In this document: positions 1 through 3,954 of the stretch, piece after piece
How positions within the stretch are numbered: the first letter of the stretch is position 1
How the letters are laid out: each line of letters opens with the position of its first letter
Assembly: GCA_947627085.1 (NCBI GenBank)
Contig: CANQUO010000077.1
Span: 1 to 9,109, forward strand
DNA length: 9,109 nucleotides
Direction of reading: 5' to 3'
Source: an uncultured Oscillospiraceae bacterium
GTDB taxonomy: Bacteria > Bacillota > Clostridia > Oscillospirales > Oscillospiraceae
Position numbers and translations under genes: made by a program
The notes under the pieces: model-generated
What the model was told of the DNA's origin: nothing
What the model saw: the letters and a program-made list of their open reading frames with translations, nothing else
Database searches by the model: none

Positions 1-40
1 GGGGTGGGCCGAATCACCCACCACCTCAAAAAACGCTTTC

Positions 41-200
41 GTAGGGGCCGACGACCGCAGGAAGTACTCTTGAGTATGCCCACATCGGCCCGTGCTCTGA
101 TATTGCGTCGGCCCATTGGAACGCGCCACATCATGTTACGCGTCGATTTTGGACATCTGTCAAATCGGTGCGTCGGGCCGATGTGGGCATCGGCCCCTAC
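41..200. repeat. Long nested inverted repeat with one interrupted arm
   Basis: The sequence at 41-50 is the exact reverse complement of 191-200, and 76-92 is the exact reverse complement of 174-190. Together these give a 27-base arm on the right (174-200) and a split arm on the left. The left arm is interrupted by 25 bases (51-75) that lie next to a small hairpin (65-69 with 72-76). The spacer between the arms (93-173) has further GTCGGCCC-like pieces. No plausible gene covers it. It resembles the GGGGCCGATG/CATCGGCCCC intergenic repeats common in Oscillospiraceae genomes; that family assignment is from general knowledge, not from a search. Positions 3-8 and 17-22 form another small inverted repeat at the window edge. 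Confidence 0.75.
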
Positions 201-246
201 GGGTGCGGATTTAAAAACCCGCCCGTCCCCGCCGCGCGGAAAAAAG

Positions 247-352
247 CCTCCCCTTGTTCAAGGGGAGGACCGCCGCAAAGCGGCAGGAGAGGTTCTACGT
301 GGACGGAACCTCTCAGTCAGCTTCGCTGACAGCTCCCCTTGAACAAGGGGAG
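247..352. repeat. Multi-hairpin intergenic repeat (cloverleaf-like)
   Basis: The outer arms 248-267 and 333-352 are perfect 20-base reverse complements of each other (CTCCCCTTG core), and each arm is itself nearly self-palindromic. Inside lie a short GCCGC/GCGGC hairpin near 272-284, a 9-bp stem (287-295 with 306-314) and a 6-bp stem (316-321 with 325-330). The fold is therefore a closed multi-arm structure. Similar CCTCCCCTTG...CAAGGGGAGG elements are dispersed in many Clostridia, where they behave like miniature non-autonomous repeats. I see no coding potential here. Confidence 0.75.
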
Positions 353-362
353 CCAAAACGGT

Positions 363-413
363 TGCGCCTTGCGGCGCATATTAAAATAGGGGAGGGTTTA
401 GAAGCCTCCCCTA
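363..413. repeat. Two short inverted repeats next to the cluster
   Basis: Two hairpins lie side by side. A 6-bp stem TGCGCC/GGCGCA occupies 363-368 and 373-378, and a 9-bp stem TAGGGGAGG/CCTCCCCTA occupies 387-395 and 405-413. The second has the same GGGGAGG core as the larger element to its left, so it is probably a related repeat unit. The whole stretch 1-420 is repeat sequence downstream of the malic enzyme gene. Confidence 0.6.
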
Positions 414-420
414 CGGCCGG

Positions 421-456
421 AAAAACAATCCGCCCCTTCTCTTTCGGGAAGGGGCG
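421..456 (-). terminator. Rho-independent terminator of the malic enzyme gene
   Basis: Read on the minus strand, a 9-bp stem CGCCCCTTC/GAAGGGGCG (448-456 with 431-439) with an 8-base loop is followed by GATTGTTTTT. It begins 14 bases past the malic enzyme stop codon, which is where an intrinsic terminator is expected. Confidence 0.85.
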
Positions 457-469
457 TGATTTGTTCGGG

Positions 470-1642
470 TTATATCCTCGCCACTCCTGTCCGTCTTGCG
501 GCTTCGGCGACGGCGGCGGCGACGGCGGGGCCGACGCGGCTGTCGAAGGCGGCGGGGATGATGTAGTCCGCGCTGAGCTCGTCGTCACTGATGAGCCCGG
601 CCAGAGCCTGGGCGGCGGCCATCTTCATCTCCTCGTTTATATCCGAGGCCCGGACGTCGAAGGTCCCCCGGAAGATGCCGGGGAAGGCCAAAACGTTGTT
701 TATCTGGTTGGGGTAGTCGCTGCGGCCCGTGGCGATGACCCTGGCCCCGCCGGCCTTGGCGTCCTCGGGGAAAATCTCCGGCGTGGGGTTGGCGCAGGCG
801 AAGATTATGGCATCCTTGGCCATGGTTTTCACCATTTCGCGGGTCAGCGTGCCGGGACCGGACACGCCGATGAACACGTCGGCGCCGGCTATGATGTCGG
901 CCAGCTTGCCGGTCCTGCGATCAAGGTTCGTGACCTCCGCCATCTCGGCCTTTATCCAGTTCAAATTCTCCCGGCCGGAGTATATGGCGCCGGTGCGGTC
1001 GGTCATGATGATGTTTTTAAACCCGGCGCTGAGCAGGAGCTTCACGATGGCCACGGCCGCCGCGCCCGCGCCGGAGGTGACGATCTTCACGTCCTCCTTT
1101 TTCTTGCCTACCACCTTCAGGGCGTTGGTGAGGCCGGCTAAGGTTATGACGGCGGTGCCGTGCTGGTCGTCGTGGAAGATGGGGATGTCGCAGCGCTCCT
1201 TGAGCTTGCGCTCGATCTCAAAGCACCGGGGGGCGGAGATGTCCTCTAAGTTGATACCGCCGAAGGAGCCGGAGATCAGGGCCACGGTGTTGACGAACTC
1301 GTCCACGTCCTTTGTCTTCACGCAGAGGGGGAAGGCGTCCACGCCGCCGAAGGCCTTGAAGAGCACGCACTTGCCCTCCATAACGGGCATACCGGCCTCG
1401 GGGCCTATATCGCCAAGGCCCAGTACGGCGGTGCCGTCGGTGATGACCGCGCAAAGGTTGTGGCGGAGCGTCAGGTCGTAGCTTTTGTTTATGTCCTTTT
1501 GTATCTCAAGGCAGGGCTGGGCCACGCCGGGGGTGTAGGCCAGTGACAGGTCCTCCTTTGAGGCCACGGGCACAGCCGTGTCTATTCTTATTTTGCCCTT
1601 CCACTCTCCGTGGAGGCGCAGGGACTCTTTGGCGTAATCCAT
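470..1642 (-). CDS. Malic enzyme (malate dehydrogenase, oxaloacetate-decarboxylating)
   Basis: This 390-residue protein converts malate to pyruvate and CO2 with reduction of NAD(P), in the cytosol. Family marks are visible in order: LAYTPGVA (35-41) with the conserved tyrosine Y36; the GKxVLFK segment (90-96) with the catalytic lysine region; metal ligands in NLEDI (131-135) and FHDDQHG (157-162); the GAGAAA nucleotide loop (191-196); and ANPTPEI (284-290). The length matches the short bacterial type without a phosphotransacetylase domain. The ATG at 1642 is chosen because AGGAGG sits 8 bases upstream; a GTG 21 bases earlier would overlap that ribosome site. The gene stands alone, with its own candidate promoter and terminator. 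Cofactor preference (NAD or NADP) cannot be told from the motifs. Confidence 0.95.
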   Translation of the reverse strand: MDYAKESLRLHGEWKGKIRIDTAVPVASKEDLSLAYTPGVAQPCLEIQKDINKSYDLTLRHNLCAVITDGTAVLGLGDIGPEAGMPVMEGKCVLFKAFGGVDAFPLCVKTKDVDEFVNTVALISGSFGGINLEDISAPRCFEIERKLKERCDIPIFHDDQHGTAVITLAGLTNALKVVGKKKEDVKIVTSGAGAAAVAIVKLLLSAGFKNIIMTDRTGAIYSGRENLNWIKAEMAEVTNLDRRTGKLADIIAGADVFIGVSGPGTLTREMVKTMAKDAIIFACANPTPEIFPEDAKAGGARVIATGRSDYPNQINNVLAFPGIFRGTFDVRASDINEEMKMAAAQALAGLISDDELSADYIIPAAFDSRVGPAVAAAVAEAARRTGVARI

Positions 1643-1683
1643 TTTGTGGTCCTCCTGATACACTTTAATTTATTTACGGGAAT

Positions 1684-1712
1684 ATTATAGCCCAATAAGT
1701 TAAGTTGGGAAA
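1684..1712 (-). promoter_or_regulatory. Candidate promoter of the malic enzyme gene
   Basis: A perfect TATAAT lies on the minus strand at 1684-1689, about 40 bases before the start codon in an AT-rich stretch. The -35 box at 17-base spacing (TTTCCC, 1707-1712) is poor, so the promoter may need an activator or be weak. Confidence 0.55.
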
Positions 1713-1730
1713 GACGGAATATTCACGAAA

Positions 1731-1756
1731 AAAAGTCCCCCTTCCGGGGGACTTTT
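1731..1756. terminator. Bidirectional intrinsic terminator
   Basis: An 11-bp stem AAAAGTCCCCC/GGGGGACTTTT (1731-1741 with 1746-1756) has a 4-base loop. On the minus strand it ends in a run of T directly after the SLOG/DUF1273 gene stop, so it terminates that gene. The plus strand also ends in TTTTTAT. It insulates that gene from the malic enzyme promoter beyond. Confidence 0.9.
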
Positions 1757-1764
1757 TATCACTA

Positions 1765-2265
1765 TCACGGTTCGTCAGGGGCATATGCAATGTCCGTATT
1801 ATTGGGGTCTATCCTCCGGATGTCGATGCCCATCTTCTCCGCAAGCTTTATTGTCCGGTACGTTCCGCCGGTGAGACGCCCATCCCACACGGCGATGAGA
1901 CGGCTGGAGTTTTCCAGCATCCAGCGGTTCCTCGCGGCGTATACGCCGCCGTGGTAGACCTGGGACAGGACGTTGACCTCGTCGCACCACGCCAGGAGCC
2001 TTTGAAATTGCGTGTCCTTCGAGTCCAGCCTGCCCTGGTGGGATATGGCCGCGACTAACTTTAGCCACGGATTGCGATACTTCATCAATATCACGTTTTT
2101 GGCAAAAATCGTGTCGGCCCCCTCCGCAAGGCCGGTGATGAACCGGGTGTACCCGTCGTTTTCGGCTTCAAACAGCGCGTTCAGCGTCGCCAAAATCACG
2201 CGGAGATATTTTTCCGGGTCTTTTATATCCCGGTGCCCGGTGAAACAGCATGTGTGTTCTTTCAT
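1765..2265 (-). CDS. SLOG-superfamily (DUF1273-like) protein
   Basis: This 166-residue cytosolic protein starts CCFTGHRDI (6-14). TGHR is the typical N-terminal nucleotide-binding turn of DUF1273-type SLOG (Rossmann-like) proteins. It continues with FITGLAEGAD (42-51) and, near the C-terminus, RNRWML (112-117), SRLIAVWDG (121-129) and GGTYRTI (133-139), all expected for this family. SLOG proteins bind nucleotides or nucleotide-derived ligands and in several defence and stress systems act as sensors; the function of this subgroup is not established. The ATG at 2265 follows GGAGG by 9 bases. It is transcribed away from an XRE regulator, with a strong promoter in the shared spacer and its own terminator. 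I infer the two may be linked. Confidence 0.8.
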   Translation of the reverse strand: MKEHTCCFTGHRDIKDPEKYLRVILATLNALFEAENDGYTRFITGLAEGADTIFAKNVILMKYRNPWLKLVAAISHQGRLDSKDTQFQRLLAWCDEVNVLSQVYHGGVYAARNRWMLENSSRLIAVWDGRLTGGTYRTIKLAEKMGIDIRRIDPNNTDIAYAPDEP

Positions 2266-2285
2266 ATATAACGGCCTCCATTACC

Positions 2286-2368
2286 AATCAGCTAATGTAA
2301 ACATAGTTTAACAGATAATATGCAATAAGTCAACGTGAATATAGTCTGTTAGGTAACATAAACTGATT
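2286..2368. promoter_or_regulatory. Inverted repeats in the divergent spacer, candidate operators
   Basis: The 15 bases 2286-2300 match the reverse complement of 2354-2368 at 12 positions. TAACAG at 2309-2314 is the exact reverse complement of CTGTTA at 2346-2351. The two pairs are nested, flank the promoter of the minus-strand gene and cover the upstream region of the XRE gene. That is a natural arrangement for autoregulation by the XRE protein. This is inference from position and symmetry only. A possible plus-strand -10 (TATAGT, 2340-2345) lies between them without a clear -35. Confidence 0.4.
2305..2333 (-). promoter_or_regulatory. Promoter of the SLOG/DUF1273-like gene
   Basis: On the minus strand TTGACT (2328-2333), a 17-base spacer and TAAACT (2305-2310) make a good SigA-type promoter. 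It lies 40 bases before the start codon of the 1765-2265 gene. It falls inside the inverted repeats of the divergent spacer, which would allow repression by a bound regulator. Confidence 0.65.
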
Positions 2369-2394
2369 TGGACGTGGTTGACTTGGAGGCATTT

Positions 2395-2727
2395 ATGGAT
2401 AGGAAACCGCTTGGGACACAGATTAAAAGGGCAAGAAAACAGTGCGGAATGACAGCTGAAAGGCTTGCCGAGGCGTGCAACATGGATACTACCTATCTGC
2501 GCCAGATCGAGTCCGGGCACAAGATGCCGAGCTTGCCTATGTTCGTGATTCTTTGCCGCGAGCTGAAGGTGTCGCCCGGGGTGTTGTTGTCCGACTACCT
2601 CCCGGCGCCTGAGTACGAGGAGCGCGACAGGCTCCACGAGTTCTACCGCACCCTCACCCCCGAGCAGAAAGCCCTCGCCGCCGAGCTTCTCGACAGCGTG
2701 AAGGAGAGCCTGACGTCGGAGGAGTGA
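2395..2727 (+). CDS. XRE-family helix-turn-helix regulator
   Basis: This 110-residue cytosolic DNA-binding protein has a Cro/C1-type helix-turn-helix at about residues 6-62: GTQIKRARKQCGMT (7-20), AERLAEACNM (21-30), YLRQIESGHKMPS (34-46), then VILCRELKVSP (51-61). A short charged helical tail (75-110) probably serves dimerisation. The ATG at 2395 is preferred because GGAGG lies 5 bases upstream; an in-frame TTG at 2368 has no ribosome site. It is divergent from the SLOG-like gene and likely controls that gene and itself through the inverted repeats between them. No clear intrinsic terminator follows. The next element is the first small-peptide cassette, whose promoter starts 46 bases on, so a role there cannot be excluded. 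Confidence 0.85.
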   Translation: MDRKPLGTQIKRARKQCGMTAERLAEACNMDTTYLRQIESGHKMPSLPMFVILCRELKVSPGVLLSDYLPAPEYEERDRLHEFYRTLTPEQKALAAELLDSVKESLTSEE

Positions 2728-2773
2728 GGGCCGCCGGGAAACGTTCCGCATTCCTCGGGACATGTTACGCGGA

Positions 2774-2802
2774 TTGACAAATTTCGCCCCGCGCAGTATA
2801 AT
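2774..2802 (+). promoter_or_regulatory. Perfect consensus promoter of toxin cassette 1
   Basis: TTGACA (2774-2779), exactly 17 bases, then TATAAT (2797-2802) is a full match to the SigA consensus. The predicted transcript start is near 2809. The surrounding bases are very similar to those of the second cassette promoter at 3230-3258, showing common descent. Confidence 0.9.
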
Positions 2803-2808
2803 ACGACC

Positions 2809-2951
2809 ATGGGCATCCCCTTACGGGGATGGGCCGGGAGCACCCGGCCTGGAGTCCTCCGTGAATCGGTAAAAAGGCGGAGCCTGACATACCGCGTGAG
2901 CGGAATGGAGGCTAAGTATACAGCTCTCGCGGGAAATACCCCGAAGGGAGG
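2809..2951 (+). other. Structured 5' leader of cassette 1 mRNA
   Basis: The leader opens with two strong stem-loops: CATCCCC/GGGGATG (2814-2820 with 2825-2831) and GGCCGGG/CCCGGCC (2832-2838 with 2843-2849). After a CTCCG/CGGAG pairing (2857-2861 with 2878-2882) comes a hairpin CCGC-GTGA-GCGG (2892-2903) enclosed by GCCT/AGGC. Then follows a conserved stretch containing GCGGGAAATA (2929-2938) and the ribosome site GGGAGG (2946-2951). The part from about 2880 on is shared with the second cassette. The second GCGG (2929-2932) can compete for the same CCGC, so two folds are possible. I do not recognise it as any known riboswitch. Confidence 0.55.
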
Positions 2952-2960
2952 CTGGTACAA

Positions 2961-3059
2961 ATCACTTTAACGACTGTGCTGAGCCTTGTGGGCTTTTTGG
3001 GCTCCCTGGCAAGTATAATCTCTTTTGTGTTGTACTTATACGACAGAAAAAGGAAGTGA
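2961..3059 (+). CDS. Small hydrophobic single-helix peptide, putative type I toxin 1
   Basis: The frame ending at TGA 3057-3059 encodes a 32-residue peptide if read from ATC at 2961. It consists of TLTTVLSLVGFLGSLASIIS, then FVLYLY and a DRKRK tail: one membrane helix plus a basic C-terminus, the standard shape of small type I toxins and holin-like toxins. The ribosome site GGGAGG is 9 bases before ATC 2961, yet no ATG, GTG or TTG lies at a usable distance. The first standard codon in frame is GTG 2976, too far away. Translation may therefore use a near-cognate start, be coupled to the overlapping upstream frame, or be lost. It shares design, leader, promoter and terminator with the peptide at 3378. 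No homologue was identified by name. Confidence 0.55.
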   Translation: MTLTTVLSLVGFLGSLASIISFVLYLYDRKRK

Positions 3060-3163
3060 GCCGTCTGCTGACATCAGACGGCTCACTATTTGGTTTGGGG
3101 CCACAACCCCGAGCTGAATAGATAGTACGTAATTTGTGGCACCGCCTAAACGGCCTCCACCCA
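3047..3163 (-). ncRNA. Putative antisense antitoxin RNA 1
   Basis: A perfect minus-strand promoter (3170-3198) predicts a start near 3163, and the hairpin at 3055-3087 with its T-run predicts an end near 3047, giving an RNA of about 117 bases. Its 3' half is complementary to the end of the peptide frame and to the terminator of cassette 1, the convergent arrangement of BsrG/SR4 and TxpA/RatA. Internal features are a GGGG/CCCC hairpin (3097-3100 with 3107-3110) and a GGTGCCACAA block near its 5' end that recurs in the second cassette. Ends are predictions. Confidence 0.6.
3055..3087. terminator. Bidirectional terminator hairpin of cassette 1
   Basis: A perfect 13-bp stem AGTGAGCCGTCTG/CAGACGGCTCACT (3055-3067 with 3075-3087) has a 7-base loop. 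The peptide stop codon is inside the stem. On the minus strand it is followed by TTCCTTTTTC, a good U-tract for the antisense RNA. On the plus strand the tail (ATTTGGTTT) is weaker, so the toxin mRNA may end here or read on. Confidence 0.8.
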
Positions 3164-3169
3164 TTTTTT

Positions 3170-3198
3170 ATTATACTCTCCCGTCCCCAAATTGTCAA
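3170..3198 (-). promoter_or_regulatory. Perfect consensus antisense promoter 1
   Basis: On the minus strand TTGACA (3193-3198), exactly 17 bases, then TATAAT (3170-3175). It faces the toxin cassette and has no open frame of its own to serve, which supports a non-coding antisense transcript. Confidence 0.9.
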
Positions 3199-3209
3199 CC
3201 CCTTTCCCG
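3185..3209. repeat. 25-base exact direct repeat, copy 1 (antisense promoter region)
   Basis: The 25 bases here recur exactly at 3596-3620, 411 bases further on. They cover the -35 box of each antisense promoter. Stop codons and antisense -10 boxes of the two cassettes are also 411 apart, while the sense promoters are 456 apart. The cassettes therefore arose by duplication, with a net 45-base length difference in the leader. Confidence 0.9.
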
Positions 3210-3229
3210 TTGCCCTTATACACCGCAGA

Positions 3230-3258
3230 TTGACAAGTTTCGTCCCGTGCGGTATAAT
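3230..3258 (+). promoter_or_regulatory. Perfect consensus promoter of toxin cassette 2
   Basis: TTGACA (3230-3235), exactly 17 bases, then TATAAT (3253-3258). The predicted start is near 3265. It resembles the promoter at 2774-2802 both in the boxes and in the spacer (GATTGACAA, TTTCG, CCCG). Confidence 0.9.
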
Positions 3259-3264
3259 AACATT

Positions 3265-3369
3265 GTGAAAGTCCGACGCTTTTTAGCGGTACGCTGACGG
3301 TGCCTGAATCCCGCGAAGGCGGGAGGGAGGCGAATGTTTTTGCCTTTGCGGGAAATAATTCCGTGGAGG
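3265..3369 (+). other. Structured 5' leader of cassette 2 mRNA
   Basis: This leader lacks the two strong 5' stem-loops of cassette 1 but keeps the downstream module: GCCT, hairpin CCCGC-GAAG-GCGGG (3310-3323), GGAGGC, then GCGGGAAATA (3348-3357) and the ribosome site GGAGGTGAT (3365-3373). The second GCGGG (3348-3352) can pair with the same CCCGC as the hairpin does, as in cassette 1, which suggests a conserved switch between two folds or a metastable mRNA. A GCTTTTTAGC hairpin (3278-3287) precedes it. Confidence 0.5.
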
Positions 3370-3377
3370 TGATATAC

Positions 3378-3470
3378 ATAGTCACTTTGTCTGACATTGG
3401 CGATGTTTGCAGTATTGTGAGCCTCGTGTTCGCGATATACGTGTACATCATGTCGATAAGGAAAAAGTGA
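3378..3470 (+). CDS. Small hydrophobic single-helix peptide, putative type I toxin 2
   Basis: The frame ending at TGA 3468-3470 gives 30 residues if read from ATA at 3378: (M)VTLSDIGDV, then a membrane helix CSIVSLVFAIYVYIMSI and the tail RKK. A VTL-type N-terminus, one helix and a basic end are typical of small holin-like or type I toxins. A strong ribosome site (GGAGGTGAT, 3365-3373) puts the start at about 3378, where the codon is ATA. TTG 3387 lies 17 bases from GGAGG and is a poor alternative. The frame stays open upstream to 3261 with only a GTG at 3300, which has no ribosome site. The peptide shares the TL start, hydrophobic core and basic end with the peptide at 2961 but little identity within the helix. 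Confidence 0.55.
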   Translation: MVTLSDIGDVCSIVSLVFAIYVYIMSIRKK

Positions 3471-3574
3471 GCCGTCTGGTAGCAACAGACGGCTCACTGT
3501 GGGTTTGGGGTTGCGGCCCCGGCCTGCAAATGTGATCTGTTATTGTGGCACCCGGCGTTTTACGGGCTTTCACT
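3461..3574 (-). ncRNA. Putative antisense antitoxin RNA 2
   Basis: A perfect minus-strand promoter at 3581-3609 predicts a start near 3574, and the hairpin plus T-run predicts an end near 3461, giving about 114 bases. It overlaps the 3' end of cassette 2. A CCCG/CGGG hairpin near its 5' end, a GTGCCACAA block and a GGGG/CCCC hairpin (3507-3510 with 3517-3520) correspond to parts of antisense RNA 1. The loop of the last hairpin is inverted in sequence relative to copy 1. Confidence 0.6.
3466..3498. terminator. Bidirectional terminator hairpin of cassette 2
   Basis: The 13-bp stem AGTGAGCCGTCTG/CAGACGGCTCACT (3466-3478 with 3486-3498) is identical to the one in cassette 1 but has a different 7-base loop. 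On the minus strand a T-run (3462-3466) ends the antisense RNA. The stop codon is again inside the stem. Confidence 0.85.
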
Positions 3575-3580
3575 ATGTCT

Positions 3581-3609
3581 ATTATAATCTCCCGCCCCCA
3601 AATTGTCAA
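3581..3609 (-). promoter_or_regulatory. Perfect consensus antisense promoter 2
   Basis: On the minus strand TTGACA (3604-3609), exactly 17 bases, then TATAAT (3581-3586). The spacer differs from antisense promoter 1 at only two positions. Confidence 0.9.
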
Positions 3610-3620
3610 CCCCTTTCCCG
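3596..3620. repeat. 25-base exact direct repeat, copy 2
   Basis: Identical to 3185-3209. It marks the right end of the second toxin cassette. The following 64 bases (3621-3684) hold no gene that I can see. Confidence 0.9.
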
Positions 3621-3684
3621 CGTCCATTGGAACCGCAGGTGATTTGGGGGGCGGCGACTGAGGGCCGGATCATTTTGTAAAATC

Positions 3685-3715
3685 ATAACCAGCCGATGAG
3701 GTGTCGGCTGGTTAT
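3685..3715 (-). terminator. Terminator hairpin after the small helical protein gene
   Basis: A perfect 12-bp stem ATAACCAGCCGA/TCGGCTGGTTAT (3685-3696 with 3704-3715) with a 7-base loop starts 9 bases past the stop of the 3724-3954 gene. The T-tract on the minus strand (GATTTTA) is modest. Confidence 0.75.
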
Positions 3716-3723
3716 ATGTTTTC

Positions 3724-3954
3724 TCAGAACAGCTTTTTGAGCTTGTCCTTGATATCGCCGGCGGCGTCGGCCAGCTTTCCGCCGGTCAGGGCGGCCTTCA
3801 CGCCGTCAACCAGCTTGTCCAGGGCACCGTCGGGGATGTCCACGCCGGCGAGCTTCTCAACGGTCTTTTCGGGGTCCTTTTTGAAGTCCTCCCCCAGGGA
3901 CTTGTCGTTTTTTATCTTGCTGACCAGCTCTTCGATCTTGGCCTTGATGTCCAT
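3724..3954 (-). CDS. Small helical protein coupled to the DUF1508 gene
   Basis: This 76-residue, highly charged, probably all-helical cytosolic protein reads as two or three amphipathic helices: MDIKAKIEELVSKIKNDKSL, then FKKDPEKTVEKLAGV (24-38), then DGALDKLVDGVKAAL (42-56) and a lysine-rich tail. The pattern FKKDPxKxVExLxGVDxPD occurs in small uncharacterised clostridial proteins and recalls Nif11-type leader sequences. There is no GG cleavage site of the usual form, although a GG occurs at 58-59, so I do not call it a leader peptide. Its ATG at 3954 overlaps the preceding stop as TAATG, and its ribosome site GGAGGA lies inside the end of that gene, so translation is coupled. Function unknown. 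Confidence 0.8.
   Translation of the reverse strand: MDIKAKIEELVSKIKNDKSLGEDFKKDPEKTVEKLAGVDIPDGALDKLVDGVKAALTGGKLADAAGDIKDKLKKLF

Noticed and set aside
254..1141. Long plus-strand open frame over the malic enzyme gene
   Set aside because: It is glycine/arginine-rich shadow coding opposite a clearly conserved malic enzyme; it has no family motifs and it starts inside an inverted repeat.
1643..1663. GTG start at 1663 for the malic enzyme
   Set aside because: It would place the AGGAGG ribosome site inside the coding sequence; the ATG at 1642 is at the right distance from it.
2809..3369. Known riboswitch (c-di-AMP, M-box, T-box) in the leaders
   Set aside because: Short likenesses such as GCCTGAATCC or ACCGCG were tried, but the full conserved cores of these classes are not present, and the distance to the peptide frame is too short.
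2962..3497. Minus-strand open frames of 78-101 codons across the toxin cassettes
   Set aside because: They run through promoters and terminator hairpins, have no shared sequence between the two cassettes and no ribosome sites. The antisense transcripts are better explained as non-coding.
3621..3684. Relic of a third toxin cassette promoter
   Set aside because: ACCGCAG followed by a GC-rich spacer recalls the start of cassette 2, but there is no TTGACA or TATAAT pair and no peptide frame; the likeness is too short.
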